A stretch of DNA of 7,403 nt from JBKJML01 sp046596415 (GCA_046596415.1 JBKJML010000231.1:1-7403); one strand, 5' to 3'. Positions 1 to 7,316 are shown, counted from the stretch's first letter. Made by a program: numbers and translations. Notes: generated by a model not told the origin, from the sequence alone.

Positions 1-1548
1 GTCGCGGTAGTAGGCGAGCAGGTCGCCCTTCGTGATCCCCTCGTCGGGCCAGAAGGGCTTGTCGAGGTTCGTGAGCTTCAGGACCTGCTTCCCCTTGCGA
101 ACCTCGCTCGGCATGACCGGCCGCTCCCGGCGCACGTGCCCGGGCGGCTTGTCGTCGCGCAGCCCCTTGAAGGACGGGGCGCGGAGGCGGCCTTCGTGTG
201 TCCATTCGACGAACTCGACCTCGCACACGAGCCGCGGTTCCACCCAGACGACGTCGCCCGTGCGTACCCGCGGCAACTTCGGTACCTCAACGAAGGGCGA
301 GCTCGCTCGCTCGAGCGGGCCGAGCAGCACCAGCAGCTCGCGGATCGCCGCGTCGGCGAAGCCGGTGCCGACGTTGCCGACATAGCGGAGCCCTTCGGGC
401 TCCGAGACGCCGAGCACGAGCGCTCCAAACCCTCCACCGCGCCTGCCCTGCCCCTTCGTGTAGCCGCAGATCACGAACTCCTGGCGCCCGTGTGTCTTGA
501 CCTTGAGCCAGCTCCGTGAGCGCTTGCCGGGCTGATAGGTGGAATCCCCCCGCTTGGCGACGATGCCCTCGAAGCGCTGCTCGTGCGCTGCGGCGAAGAG
601 CGCCTCGCCGTCGTCGAACGCCTCCGACACCTGCACCCCGCCTCGCCGGGTGTCGACGAGCGCCGACAGTCGCTCGCGGCGGTCGACCAGGGGCAGCTTG
701 ACGAGCGACTCGCCGTCGATTTCGAGCACGTCGAAGGCGACGTACACGTACGTCGTGCCGTCCTTGGCCTGCTGCAGCGCAGAGAACGTGGCTCGTCCGT
801 CCAGGCCGACAGCGACGATCTCGCCGTCGACGACGCAGTCGGGCGAGCGAAGAGCCCGCTGGAGGGAGCCGACGACGGTCGGGAAGCGCGGTGCCAGGTC
901 CTTGTCGTTCCGGCTTCGCAGATCAGGCTCGCCGTTGCGCATCGACACGAGCGCGCGGAAGCCGTCCCATTTCACTTCGTAGAGCCAGCCTGGCCCGCTC
1001 GGCACGTCGGCGGCCAGGGTCGCCAGCATCGGCGTATAGGTGCTCCGCTTCGGTGTCGCCGTCGTCTTCTTCTTCACGAGCAGCCAGTTCCTGGGGTCGC
1101 CGCCGAGCTTCGCCGGCACGAGCGTCCACAACCCTTCGAGGCGCTCGCCGTGGAGGTGCACGGTGAGCCCGCCGTCCTGCTTCTCCTCGATCAGCTCGTA
1201 GGTTCCGCGGTCCCAGACCTCGACCGTGCCGGCGCCGTAGTTCCCCTTCGGGATCGTGCCCTCGAAGCTGCCGTAGGAGAGCGGATGATCTTCGACGTGG
1301 ACGGCCAGGTGCTGGGTGCCCGGTTCGAGTGGCACCCCCTTCGGCACCGCCCAGCTCTGCAGGACGCCGCCGCGCTCGAGCCGGAAGTCGTAGTGGAGCC
1401 GCGTTGCATCGTGGCGCTGAACAACGAACGTCAGGCGTTCGCCGGCGATACCTTCGTCGAACGGCTCCGGGGTCGCTCCGCGTCGCCGCTTGCGCTCGTA
1501 GTCGCCGAGCGAGCTCAGTCGTGGCCCGCTTTTACCGGTTCTACACAA
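1..1548 (-). CDS. ligD: LigD: multifunctional NHEJ DNA ligase (PE-LIG-POL order), 3' end beyond left edge
   Basis: ATP-dependent DNA ligase of bacterial non-homologous end joining, which normally works with Ku at double-strand breaks. The open frame runs off base 1 with 516 codons visible. Numbering from TTG at 1548, residues about 15-165 are the 3'-phosphoesterase domain: QRHDATRLHYDFRLE supplies H46, H52, D54 and R56, and EDHPLSYG supplies H88 and Y92. Their spacing equals that of the Pseudomonas aeruginosa active-site set (H42, H48, D50, R52, H84, Y88). Residues about 170-465 are the ligase: EVKWDG with nucleotidyl lysine K193, VVDGE, FDVLEIDG, EGIVAKR (327-333) and WLKVK (347-351). From about 490, LTNLDKPFWPDEGITKGDL is the start of the primase/polymerase domain. 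There is no in-frame ATG or GTG near the N-terminus. TTG at 1548 is the usual-codon choice. CTG at 1518 would give MSSLGDYERKR, closer to family N-termini. No Shine-Dalgarno supports either. It is co-directional with accA. Identity is near certain; the start is not. Confidence 0.95.
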   Translation of the reverse strand, partial: MCRTGKSGPRLSSLGDYERKRRRGATPEPFDEGIAGERLTFVVQRHDATRLHYDFRLERGGVLQSWAVPKGVPLEPGTQHLAVHVEDHPLSYGSFEGTIPKGNYGAGTVEVWDRGTYELIEEKQDGGLTVHLHGERLEGLWTLVPAKLGGDPRNWLLVKKKTTATPKRSTYTPMLATLAADVPSGPGWLYEVKWDGFRALVSMRNGEPDLRSRNDKDLAPRFPTVVGSLQRALRSPDCVVDGEIVAVGLDGRATFSALQQAKDGTTYVYVAFDVLEIDGESLVKLPLVDRRERLSALVDTRRGGVQVSEAFDDGEALFAAAHEQRFEGIVAKRGDSTYQPGKRSRSWLKVKTHGRQEFVICGYTKGQGRRGGGFGALVLGVSEPEGLRYVGNVGTGFADAAIRELLVLLGPLERASSPFVEVPKLPRVRTGDVVWVEPRLVCEVEFVEWTHEGRLRAPSFKGLRDDKPPGHVRRERPVMPSEVRKGKQVLKLTNLDKPFWPDEGITKGDLLAYYRD

Positions 1549-1597
1549 TATGCGGACCGGGGGAAAAGCCTGTGGATAGTGTGAATTACCTGCAAAC
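1549..1597 (-). other. accA-ligD intergenic spacer, relatively AT-rich, no confident promoter or terminator
   Basis: This is the longest non-coding gap in the window: 49 bases, or 79 if ligD starts at CTG 1518. It is visibly richer in A/T than the flanking genes. On the plus strand 1571-1579 reads TGTGGATAG, one mismatch from the DnaA-box consensus TGTGGATAA, but it stands alone. CCGGT near 1559 and ACCGG near 1537 (minus-strand reading) could form a weak 5-bp stem with a 16-base loop. That is too weak, and has no T-run, to call a terminator. I looked for paired -35/-10 hexamers toward ligD and found no convincing spacing. The gap may separate ligD transcription from the acc operon, but the sequence alone does not show it. 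Confidence 0.4.
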
Positions 1598-2530
<933 letters not shown>

Positions 2531-2536
2531 TCCTGC

Positions 2537-3394
2537 TCACGCGCTCCCGAAGAGGCGCAGGAGCCGGGCGATTCGGCCGCGCAGCTCGCCGCGCGGAACG
2601 ATCGCGTCGATGTGTCCGAAGCGGAGGTTGGACTCGGCGAGGCCGAAGTCGTCGGGCAGCTTCTCGCGCGTCGTCTGCGCGACGACCCGAGGCCCCGCGA
2701 ACGACATCAGGGCGCCGGGCTCCGCGAACAGCACGTCGCCGAGGCTGGCGAAGCTGGCGAGCAAGCCGCCGGTCGTCGGATGGGCGAGCACGCTGAGCAG
2801 CGGGCAACCGGCCTCGTGGAGCTCCTCGACCGCGACGACGGTCTTCGGGAGCTGCATCAGCGCGAGAATCCCCTCCTGCATGCGCGCGCCACCGGACGCC
2901 GAGACGGACACGAGCGGCATGCCGGCCCGAGCGGCCGACTCGCAGGCGCGCGAGAACTTCTCGCCGACGACGCTCCCCATCGAGCCGCCCATGAACGAGA
3001 AGTCCATCACCGCGAGCTCGCAGGGACGCTCCTCGATCGTGGCACGCCCGATCACCATCGCGTCGCCGAGACCGGTGTTCATCTCGGCGTCGACGAGGCG
3101 CTCCGTGTAGGGCTTCAGGTCGAAGAACACGAGCGGGTCGGCCGACCGGAGATCGGCCGCCTCCTCGACGAACGTTCCCTCGTCGGCGAGCTGCGCAATC
3201 CGCTCGCGCGCTCTGACTGGGAAGTGGTGCCCGCACTGCGGACACACACGAAGCGACGCCGCCAACTCGTCGTCGCGATAGTGCGAGCCGCAACTCGGGC
3301 AGGTATTCGGGTGCTTCTTCCCTGCGACGTCGGGTGGTGGCGTGTGCTTGTGTTCGATCGAGACGTCGATGCGACTGCTGTCCTGGGCCACCAC
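2537..3394 (-). CDS. accD: Acetyl-CoA carboxylase carboxyltransferase subunit beta, zinc-finger type
   Basis: Beta subunit of the acetyl-CoA carboxylase carboxyltransferase and partner of the adjacent AccA. At 285 residues it has normal length. The N-terminal four-cysteine zinc ribbon is intact (C32, C35, C51, C54, with C-x2-C-x15-C-x2-C spacing as in E. coli AccD). The catalytic crotonase fold shows FMGGSMGSVVGEKFSRA at 134-150, the SASGGARMQEG oxyanion segment at 165-175, HPTTGG at 205-210, and FAGPRVVAQT at 232-241. The start is GTG: 3394 is preferred over the next codon, GTG 3391, because a purine-rich GGGAGGGTGAGG lies upstream at workable distance. It begins 31 bases after the ureohydrolase-like gene ends and is followed after 6 bases by accA. 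AccB and AccC are not encoded here, so biotin carboxylase must be supplied from elsewhere. Confidence 0.97.
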   Translation of the reverse strand: MVAQDSSRIDVSIEHKHTPPPDVAGKKHPNTCPSCGSHYRDDELAASLRVCPQCGHHFPVRARERIAQLADEGTFVEEAADLRSADPLVFFDLKPYTERLVDAEMNTGLGDAMVIGRATIEERPCELAVMDFSFMGGSMGSVVGEKFSRACESAARAGMPLVSVSASGGARMQEGILALMQLPKTVVAVEELHEAGCPLLSVLAHPTTGGLLASFASLGDVLFAEPGALMSFAGPRVVAQTTREKLPDDFGLAESNLRFGHIDAIVPRGELRGRIARLLRLFGSA

Positions 3395-3405
3395 GAGAGT
3401 TTAGA

Positions 3406-3417
3406 CCTCACCCTCCC
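3406..3417 (-). promoter_or_regulatory. Ribosome binding site of accD
   Basis: Minus-strand GGGAGGGTGAGG in the 31-base gap before accD. The GAGG ends 11 bases before GTG 3394 and 14 before GTG 3391, which favours 3394 as the start. This is one of the few clear Shine-Dalgarno-like sequences in the window. It suggests that accD, unlike its upstream neighbours, is independently initiated rather than only translationally coupled. Confidence 0.55.
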
Positions 3418-3425
3418 GTCGGGGG

Positions 3426-4202
3426 TTACAGGCCGAGGGCGAGAGCGAAGCGCTCGAGCAGTGGCTCATTGGCGCGATCTCGGACAAGGCCGGTGAAGCC
3501 GGCCCCCGCAACCCTGGTGCTGCCAGCGATGCGGCCGAGCAGGCGCTCGACGTCGTCGACCGAGAGCCCGTTCGGCTCGGGCATGAAACACGCGACCTGC
3601 GACGGGTCGATCGAGTCGACGTCGAGCGCGACGTAGACCGCATCTGCACGGGCCAGCGCCGCGTCGACGCCGAGCGGCCCCGTCTGGACGCCGGCGGACG
3701 CGATGAAGTCGGCCTCCGGCGGGTCGAGGTTGCGGGCGCCGACGAGTGCGACGTCCTCCGCAGCCACCGCGCCGTCATCGATCAGCATCCGCAGCGGCAT
3801 CCCCCAGGCGTTGCCTGAGGGCGAGCTTTGCGGCGTGTTCAGATCGCCGTGCGCGTCGATCCAGACGACGGCGAGCCTACCGCCGCGCTGTGAGAGGCCC
3901 TCGACCGCCCCGACGTGCGCGCAACAGCACCCGCCGATGAGCAGCGGCCGGGGCGGCAGCTCCGCGGCGAGCGCCAGCGACTGCTCGGCGAGGCTCGGCT
4001 GGTCGATCACCGCGGCCTCGGGCCAGGGCAGTTCGAGCCAGGCCGCCTCCGCCATGGAGTCGCCGCCCTCCCCCCAGGCGCGCGGGACACGGACGAGGCC
4101 GGCGCCGAACTCGCGCCCGCAGACGTGGCACTGGTACTCAGGGCCGATCGCGACGGCCGTGAGCGTGCGGCAAGCGGGGCAGCGGGCGCGGAGGGCGCTC
4201 AC
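3426..4202 (-). CDS. Zinc-ribbon ureohydrolase-fold (arginase-like) protein with non-canonical active site, function unknown
   Basis: A 258-residue protein in two parts. Residues 1-40 hold a zinc-ribbon motif, C8-x2-C11 and C25-x2-C28 (CPAC ... CHVCG). Residues about 60-258 have the arginase/agmatinase fold signatures: LLIGG at 87-91, WIDAHGDLNTP at 114-124 (metal ligands D116, H118, D120), PSGNAWGMPL at 128-137, and ALDVDSIDPS at 192-201 (D194, D196). The first ligand motif GGDHS is replaced by GGCCC (90-94), so the arginase H101 position is C93. The arginase catalytic H141 position is W133. The usual C-terminal EVNP-type glutamate is absent; FTGLVRD (236-242) occupies that stretch. Canonical arginase or agmatinase activity is therefore doubtful, and the real substrate is unknown. 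The GTG start at 4202 overlaps the upstream GNAT stop (GTGA). An internal ATG at codon 50 would delete the ribbon. The protein is shorter than typical arginases (about 300). The fold call is firm; the function is not. Confidence 0.85.
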   Translation of the reverse strand: MSALRARCPACRTLTAVAIGPEYQCHVCGREFGAGLVRVPRAWGEGGDSMAEAAWLELPWPEAAVIDQPSLAEQSLALAAELPPRPLLIGGCCCAHVGAVEGLSQRGGRLAVVWIDAHGDLNTPQSSPSGNAWGMPLRMLIDDGAVAAEDVALVGARNLDPPEADFIASAGVQTGPLGVDAALARADAVYVALDVDSIDPSQVACFMPEPNGLSVDDVERLLGRIAGSTRVAGAGFTGLVRDRANEPLLERFALALGL

Positions 4203-5122
4203 AGGACGCGCTCGTACTCGTTCATCCGCCGCACCACGCGCATGCCCGCTCGCTCGTACAACGCAACGGCGTTCGTCGTGTTCTGTCCGTCGACGCCGAG
4301 CCCGATCCGGTCGCGTCCTCGTGCATGGAGCTCGCGGAAGGCAGCGCGGAGGAGAGCGCTGCCGAGGCCCAGCCGCCGCCAGCGTGGACGAACGCCGAGG
4401 GTCGACACCCAGCCGATCGGGCCGCGGGCGTCGTCGATGAGGCGGCAAAGAACGATCCCGGTGAGCGCGGCTTCGGCCTCGTCCTCGGCGAGCAGCCAGA
4501 GTGACGCGTCGAAGTCGTCCCGTTCCAGGTTGGCCGTGGCCCATTCCTCATACGGCTCCGGCGTGAAGCCCCAGTGGTCGGCGAACGACTCCATGTGGGC
4601 CTCGTAGACAGCGGTCTCGTCACCGGGCACAAACGTCCTGAGCGTCGCGCCGGGCGGAAGCCCGGCGTCGGGAACGTCCTGGAGCTCGATCTCCATCGTG
4701 AACGACTGCCTGATCGCTCGATACCCCGCTGAGCTGAGCAACGCCGTCAGAGCGGCCTCGGATGCCGGAACGTAGGCGCGGAGTGAGGCGCCCGGCGCGG
4801 CGACGGCGGTGGCGAGTCGCTCCAGCTCAGTGAGGACGGGGGCCGAAGCGGTCGGATGCTCCGGGTGGACACGAACGTCGAGGGCGAACTTGGCGTTCTC
4901 GTCGCTCGCGCTCTGCAGGTCGGCGTAACCGACGAGCGTTCCGTCGGAGGCGTGCGCAACCAGCGTCTGGAGCCGCGGCAGGTCGAACCACTGGGTCACC
5001 TCCACGGCGCTCTCGAGCGTGGTGTCCAGGTCACGCGAGATCAGGTTCAGGAGCTCGGCGATCTCCGGCGCGTCCTCGCGTGTGGCGGGCCGAAGCGTGA
5101 GCTCGCCGCTCGCCGGGATCAC
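4199..5122 (-). CDS. Double-GNAT N-acetyltransferase (MshD-like), N-terminal domain degenerate
   Basis: Tandem-GNAT acetyltransferase of 307 residues. The C-terminal half carries the acetyl-CoA binding motif A as LGVRPRWRRLGLGSALL (242-258, with R-R-L-G-L-G), followed by GLGVDGQNTTNAVALYERAGM (275-294 region), the typical closing strand-helix of GNATs. The N-terminal half keeps the fold pattern (LRPATREDAPEIAELLN, GYADLQ, LDVRVHPEH) but has TASAPVL where the Q/R-x2-G-x-G/A loop should be, so it probably does not bind acetyl-CoA normally. The layout resembles mycothiol synthase MshD, in which the C-terminal domain is the catalytic one, but substrate identity is inference. The start is GTG 5122: it overlaps the upstream stop as GTGA and has GAAGGAG 5 bases upstream. 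It is a paralogue of the preceding gene, sharing FADHW, EWAT and LERDxFD with it. Its stop overlaps the next start by 4 bases. Confidence 0.88.
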   Translation of the reverse strand: MIPASGELTLRPATREDAPEIAELLNLISRDLDTTLESAVEVTQWFDLPRLQTLVAHASDGTLVGYADLQSASDENAKFALDVRVHPEHPTASAPVLTELERLATAVAAPGASLRAYVPASEAALTALLSSAGYRAIRQSFTMEIELQDVPDAGLPPGATLRTFVPGDETAVYEAHMESFADHWGFTPEPYEEWATANLERDDFDASLWLLAEDEAEAALTGIVLCRLIDDARGPIGWVSTLGVRPRWRRLGLGSALLRAAFRELHARGRDRIGLGVDGQNTTNAVALYERAGMRVVRRMNEYERVL

Positions 5123-5527
5123 CGAAGCTCCTTCTCGTAGACGATCGCCTCCCAGGCGACGCGCATGCCGATCTTTTCGTAGAGCCTCGTCGCTCCGGTC
5201 GGGCTCTGCGCGTCGACCCCGAGCGCGACCCGTGTCTCCCCGCGGGAGCGGAGCTCCGCGAACGCGGTCAAAAGCAATGCCTCGGCGATGCCTCGGCGTC
5301 GGTGCGCACGCACCACGCCTACCGTGGGGACGAACCCGACCTGGCCCTCGCGATGGCTGTCGTCCGCCTGGATCGCACCTGCGATCTCTCCGGCCACCTC
5401 GGCGACCCACAGGAGCGACGGGTCGAAGCCGTCACGTTCGAAATGTCGCGTCGCCCACTCGCCGTACGCGCGCGGGTGGTGTTCCCAGTGGTCGGCGAAG
5501 GCTGCTTCGAGCGCCTCGTAGACAGCG
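4570..5527. repeat. Direct repeats marking the GNAT gene duplication
   Basis: The 16-base CCCAGTGGTCGGCGAA occurs at 4570-4585 and at 5484-5499. Thirty bases downstream of each is the 14-base CCTCGTAGACAGCG, at 4600-4613 and 5514-5527. They encode the shared FADHW and AVYEA residues of the two GNAT proteins. The collinear identity fits a gene duplication retained in tandem. It is not a mobile-element repeat. Confidence 0.65.
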
Positions 5528-6048
5528 TGGCGCTCGTCCGGATCACGGTAGCTACGGATCACGACGCCGTCAGGGACGGCGGCCGCCTGCACCGCATCGA
5601 GCTCGGCGATCATGCGCCAGAAGCGCCGGCTCGGCACGTATCCTGCGGCGGCGTACAACGCGGCCGCGCCAACCTCGATCGTCGCATTCTGGAGGTAGAT
5701 GCGATCGGCGTCCTCGGCCAGGCCGAGCTCGACTGCGCGCGCTTCGGTCAGGCGGATCAGCTCCGCACCGACGCCGCGGCCGCGAAGCTCCGGCTGGACG
5801 TAACCGTCGGCGACGAACCGGCCGCCGCCGCGCGACGTGAGGGACACGACTCCGGCGATGCGGCCGTCGAGCTCGGAGAGCCACACGTCCTCGGCGAGAT
5901 CGAGCTCATTCCACTCGTCGCGCAGCCCCGCCTCGGTCCAGTCGCTCTCGCCCAGGATCGCTTCGTCGGCCGCCTGGAGAACCGCCAGCACCCCCGGCAG
6001 GTCGTCCAGGGTCGGGCGGCGCACGCTGAAGGTGCGAGTGGCGTCCAT
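5119..6048 (-). CDS. Double-GNAT N-acetyltransferase (MshD-like), both acetyl-CoA motifs intact
   Basis: Acetyl-CoA-dependent N-acetyltransferase of 309 residues with two GNAT domains in tandem. Domain 1 (about 5-150) has ADGYVQPELRGRGVGAELI, with the RGRGVG acetyl-CoA loop at 89-94, and ends YLQNATIEVGAAALYAAAGY. Domain 2 (about 162-309) has VGVVRAHRRRGIAEALLL, with RRRGIA at 250-255, then LGVDAQSPTGATRLYEKIGM. The linker carries AFADHWEHHPRAYGEWAT (183-200), a sequence block typical of MshD-like double GNATs. The organisation resembles mycothiol synthase, but the amine substrate cannot be read from sequence. ATG 6048 lies 5 bases after the fabF stop with no visible Shine-Dalgarno, implying coupled translation. 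The open frame continues upstream through fabF but in the wrong frame there, so it is not a fusion. Its paralogue follows with a GTGA overlap. Confidence 0.9.
   Translation of the reverse strand: MDATRTFSVRRPTLDDLPGVLAVLQAADEAILGESDWTEAGLRDEWNELDLAEDVWLSELDGRIAGVVSLTSRGGGRFVADGYVQPELRGRGVGAELIRLTEARAVELGLAEDADRIYLQNATIEVGAAALYAAAGYVPSRRFWRMIAELDAVQAAAVPDGVVIRSYRDPDERHAVYEALEAAFADHWEHHPRAYGEWATRHFERDGFDPSLLWVAEVAGEIAGAIQADDSHREGQVGFVPTVGVVRAHRRRGIAEALLLTAFAELRSRGETRVALGVDAQSPTGATRLYEKIGMRVAWEAIVYEKELR
5128..5134 (-). promoter_or_regulatory. Ribosome binding site fixing the GTG start of the second GNAT gene
   Basis: Minus-strand GAAGGAG, 5 bases before GTG 5122, lying inside the final codons of the upstream GNAT. 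It is the strongest Shine-Dalgarno in the window. It supports GTG 5122 rather than any of the far-upstream starts that would extend the same frame into the neighbouring gene. Confidence 0.75.
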
Positions 6049-6053
6049 CCGCG

Positions 6054-7316
6054 TTACGCGGCGTCGGCGAAGCGGCGGAGCACGATGCAAGCGTTGTGCC
6101 CGCCGAAGCCGAACGAGTTGGAGACGCCGATCTCGATCGCCGACTCCCGTGCGACGTTCGGGATGTAGTCGAGGTCGCACGCCGGATCCGCGACCTCCTG
6201 GTTGATCGTCGGCGGCAACACCCCCCGCTGGACCGCGAGCGTGGTGAAGATCGCCTCGACCGCTCCAGCAGCGCCGAGACAGTGGCCGGTAGCGCCCTTT
6301 GTCGAGGAGATCGGGATCGTGCGTGCGATCTCCTCGCCGCCGACCGCCAGCTTGATCACGCGGGTCTCGCTCACGTCGCCGACCGGAGTCGACGTGCCGT
6401 GCGCATTGATGTAGCCGATCGTGGCCGGGTCGATGCCGGCGTCGTCGAAGGCCATGCGCATCGCCCGGGCCGGGTTCTCGCCCGTCGGGTCGGGCTCGGT
6501 GATGTGGTTCGCGTCGGAGGAGACGCCGTAGCCGACGAGCTCCGCGTAGACCTTCGCGCCGCGCGCCCGTGCATGCTCGAGCTCCTCGAGCACGAGCACT
6601 GCGCCGGCCTCGCCCATCACGAAGCCGTCGCGGCCCGCGTCGAAGGGACGAGAGGCGCGCTTCGGATCGTCGTTGCGGCGTGAGAGCGCACGCATGGCAC
6701 CGAAACCAGCGATCCCGACGCGGGTGATCCCGGCCTCGGTGCCGCCGCAGAACATCACGTCGGCGCGGCCGAGCCGGATCGCGTCGGCGCCTTCGCCGAT
6801 CGCCATGTTCGACGCCGCGCAGGCCGTGCACTGCGACGAGAGTGGGCCGCGCGTACCGAGCTCCATCGAGACCCAGCCGGCACCCATGTTCGGGATGATC
6901 GCGGGGATCGAGAAGGGGTTCACCCGGTCCGGGCCGCGGGTGATCAACGTGTCGTAGCACTCCTGGAAGGCCTTCAGGCCGCCGATCCCCGTGGCGATTG
7001 CGGCGCCGACCCGGTGCGACTCCTTCGCGATCTCGAGCCCGGAGTCGGCCTCCGCCTGGCGGGCTGCGGCAAGCACCATCTGCGCGAAGCGATCCATGCG
7101 ACGAGCCTGCTTGTGCTCGATCCAATTCGTCGGCTCGAACCCTTTCAGCTCACACGCGAAGTCGACGGGATAGCCCGTCGGGTCGAACGCCTCGATCCGC
7201 GCTGCGCCGGACTCACCCGCGATCAGGTTCGCCCACGAGCTCTCGACGTCGTTTCCCAACGGCGTGACGGCGCCAAGGCCGGTGATGACGACCCGTTTCC
7301 TCCCGCTATCCGACAT
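6054..7316 (-). CDS. fabF: 3-oxoacyl-ACP synthase II (beta-ketoacyl-ACP synthase, KAS II)
   Basis: Condensing enzyme of type II fatty-acid synthesis in the cytosol. It transfers an acyl chain from ACP to the active-site cysteine and condenses it with malonyl-ACP. The 420-residue length is normal. It opens with RKRVVITGLGAVTPLGNDV. The catalytic triad is intact: C166 in CTACAAS (163-169), H306 in NAHGTSTPVGD (304-314) and H345 in SSTKGATGH (337-345), with K340 also present. The gatekeeper-region loop NSFGFGGHNA is at 400-409. The motif after STK reads GAT, where E. coli FabF has SMT. ATG 7316 abuts the upstream TGA with a weak GGGA 6 bases before it. The enzyme depends on malonyl-ACP, which links it functionally to the downstream accDA genes. 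A polyketide ketosynthase is less likely because the gene is a free-standing single domain in a fab/acc context. Confidence 0.96.
   Translation of the reverse strand: MSDSGRKRVVITGLGAVTPLGNDVESSWANLIAGESGAARIEAFDPTGYPVDFACELKGFEPTNWIEHKQARRMDRFAQMVLAAARQAEADSGLEIAKESHRVGAAIATGIGGLKAFQECYDTLITRGPDRVNPFSIPAIIPNMGAGWVSMELGTRGPLSSQCTACAASNMAIGEGADAIRLGRADVMFCGGTEAGITRVGIAGFGAMRALSRRNDDPKRASRPFDAGRDGFVMGEAGAVLVLEELEHARARGAKVYAELVGYGVSSDANHITEPDPTGENPARAMRMAFDDAGIDPATIGYINAHGTSTPVGDVSETRVIKLAVGGEEIARTIPISSTKGATGHCLGAAGAVEAIFTTLAVQRGVLPPTINQEVADPACDLDYIPNVARESAIEIGVSNSFGFGGHNACIVLRRFADAA

Noticed and set aside
1537..1563. Candidate terminator between accA and ligD
   Set aside because: The only inverted repeat is CCGGT/ACCGG with a 16-base loop. 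It is too weak and has no following T-run.
583..1584. 333-codon plus-strand open frame
   Set aside because: It is antisense to ligD, whose motifs fill the whole stretch on the minus strand. Its product has no recognisable domain and is rich in residues produced by GC-biased codons read backwards.
2612..3496. 294-codon plus-strand open frame
   Set aside because: It is antisense to accD, which has all its expected motifs, and no domain is recognisable in it.
3426..4544. 372-residue version of the ureohydrolase-like protein
   Set aside because: The extension is wrong-frame DNA of the second GNAT. GTG 4202 overlaps the GNAT stop and just precedes the zinc ribbon.
4199..5410. Longer 403-residue version of the second GNAT
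   Set aside because: The extra 96 residues are out-of-frame coding DNA of the first GNAT. GTG 5122, with GAAGGAG 5 bases upstream and a GTGA overlap, is a much better start.
5119..7125. Apparent 668-residue minus-strand protein spanning fabF and the first GNAT
   Set aside because: The upstream part is fabF DNA read in the wrong frame and gives low-complexity Arg-rich sequence. The real GNAT starts at ATG 6048, just after the fabF stop, so this is not a fusion.
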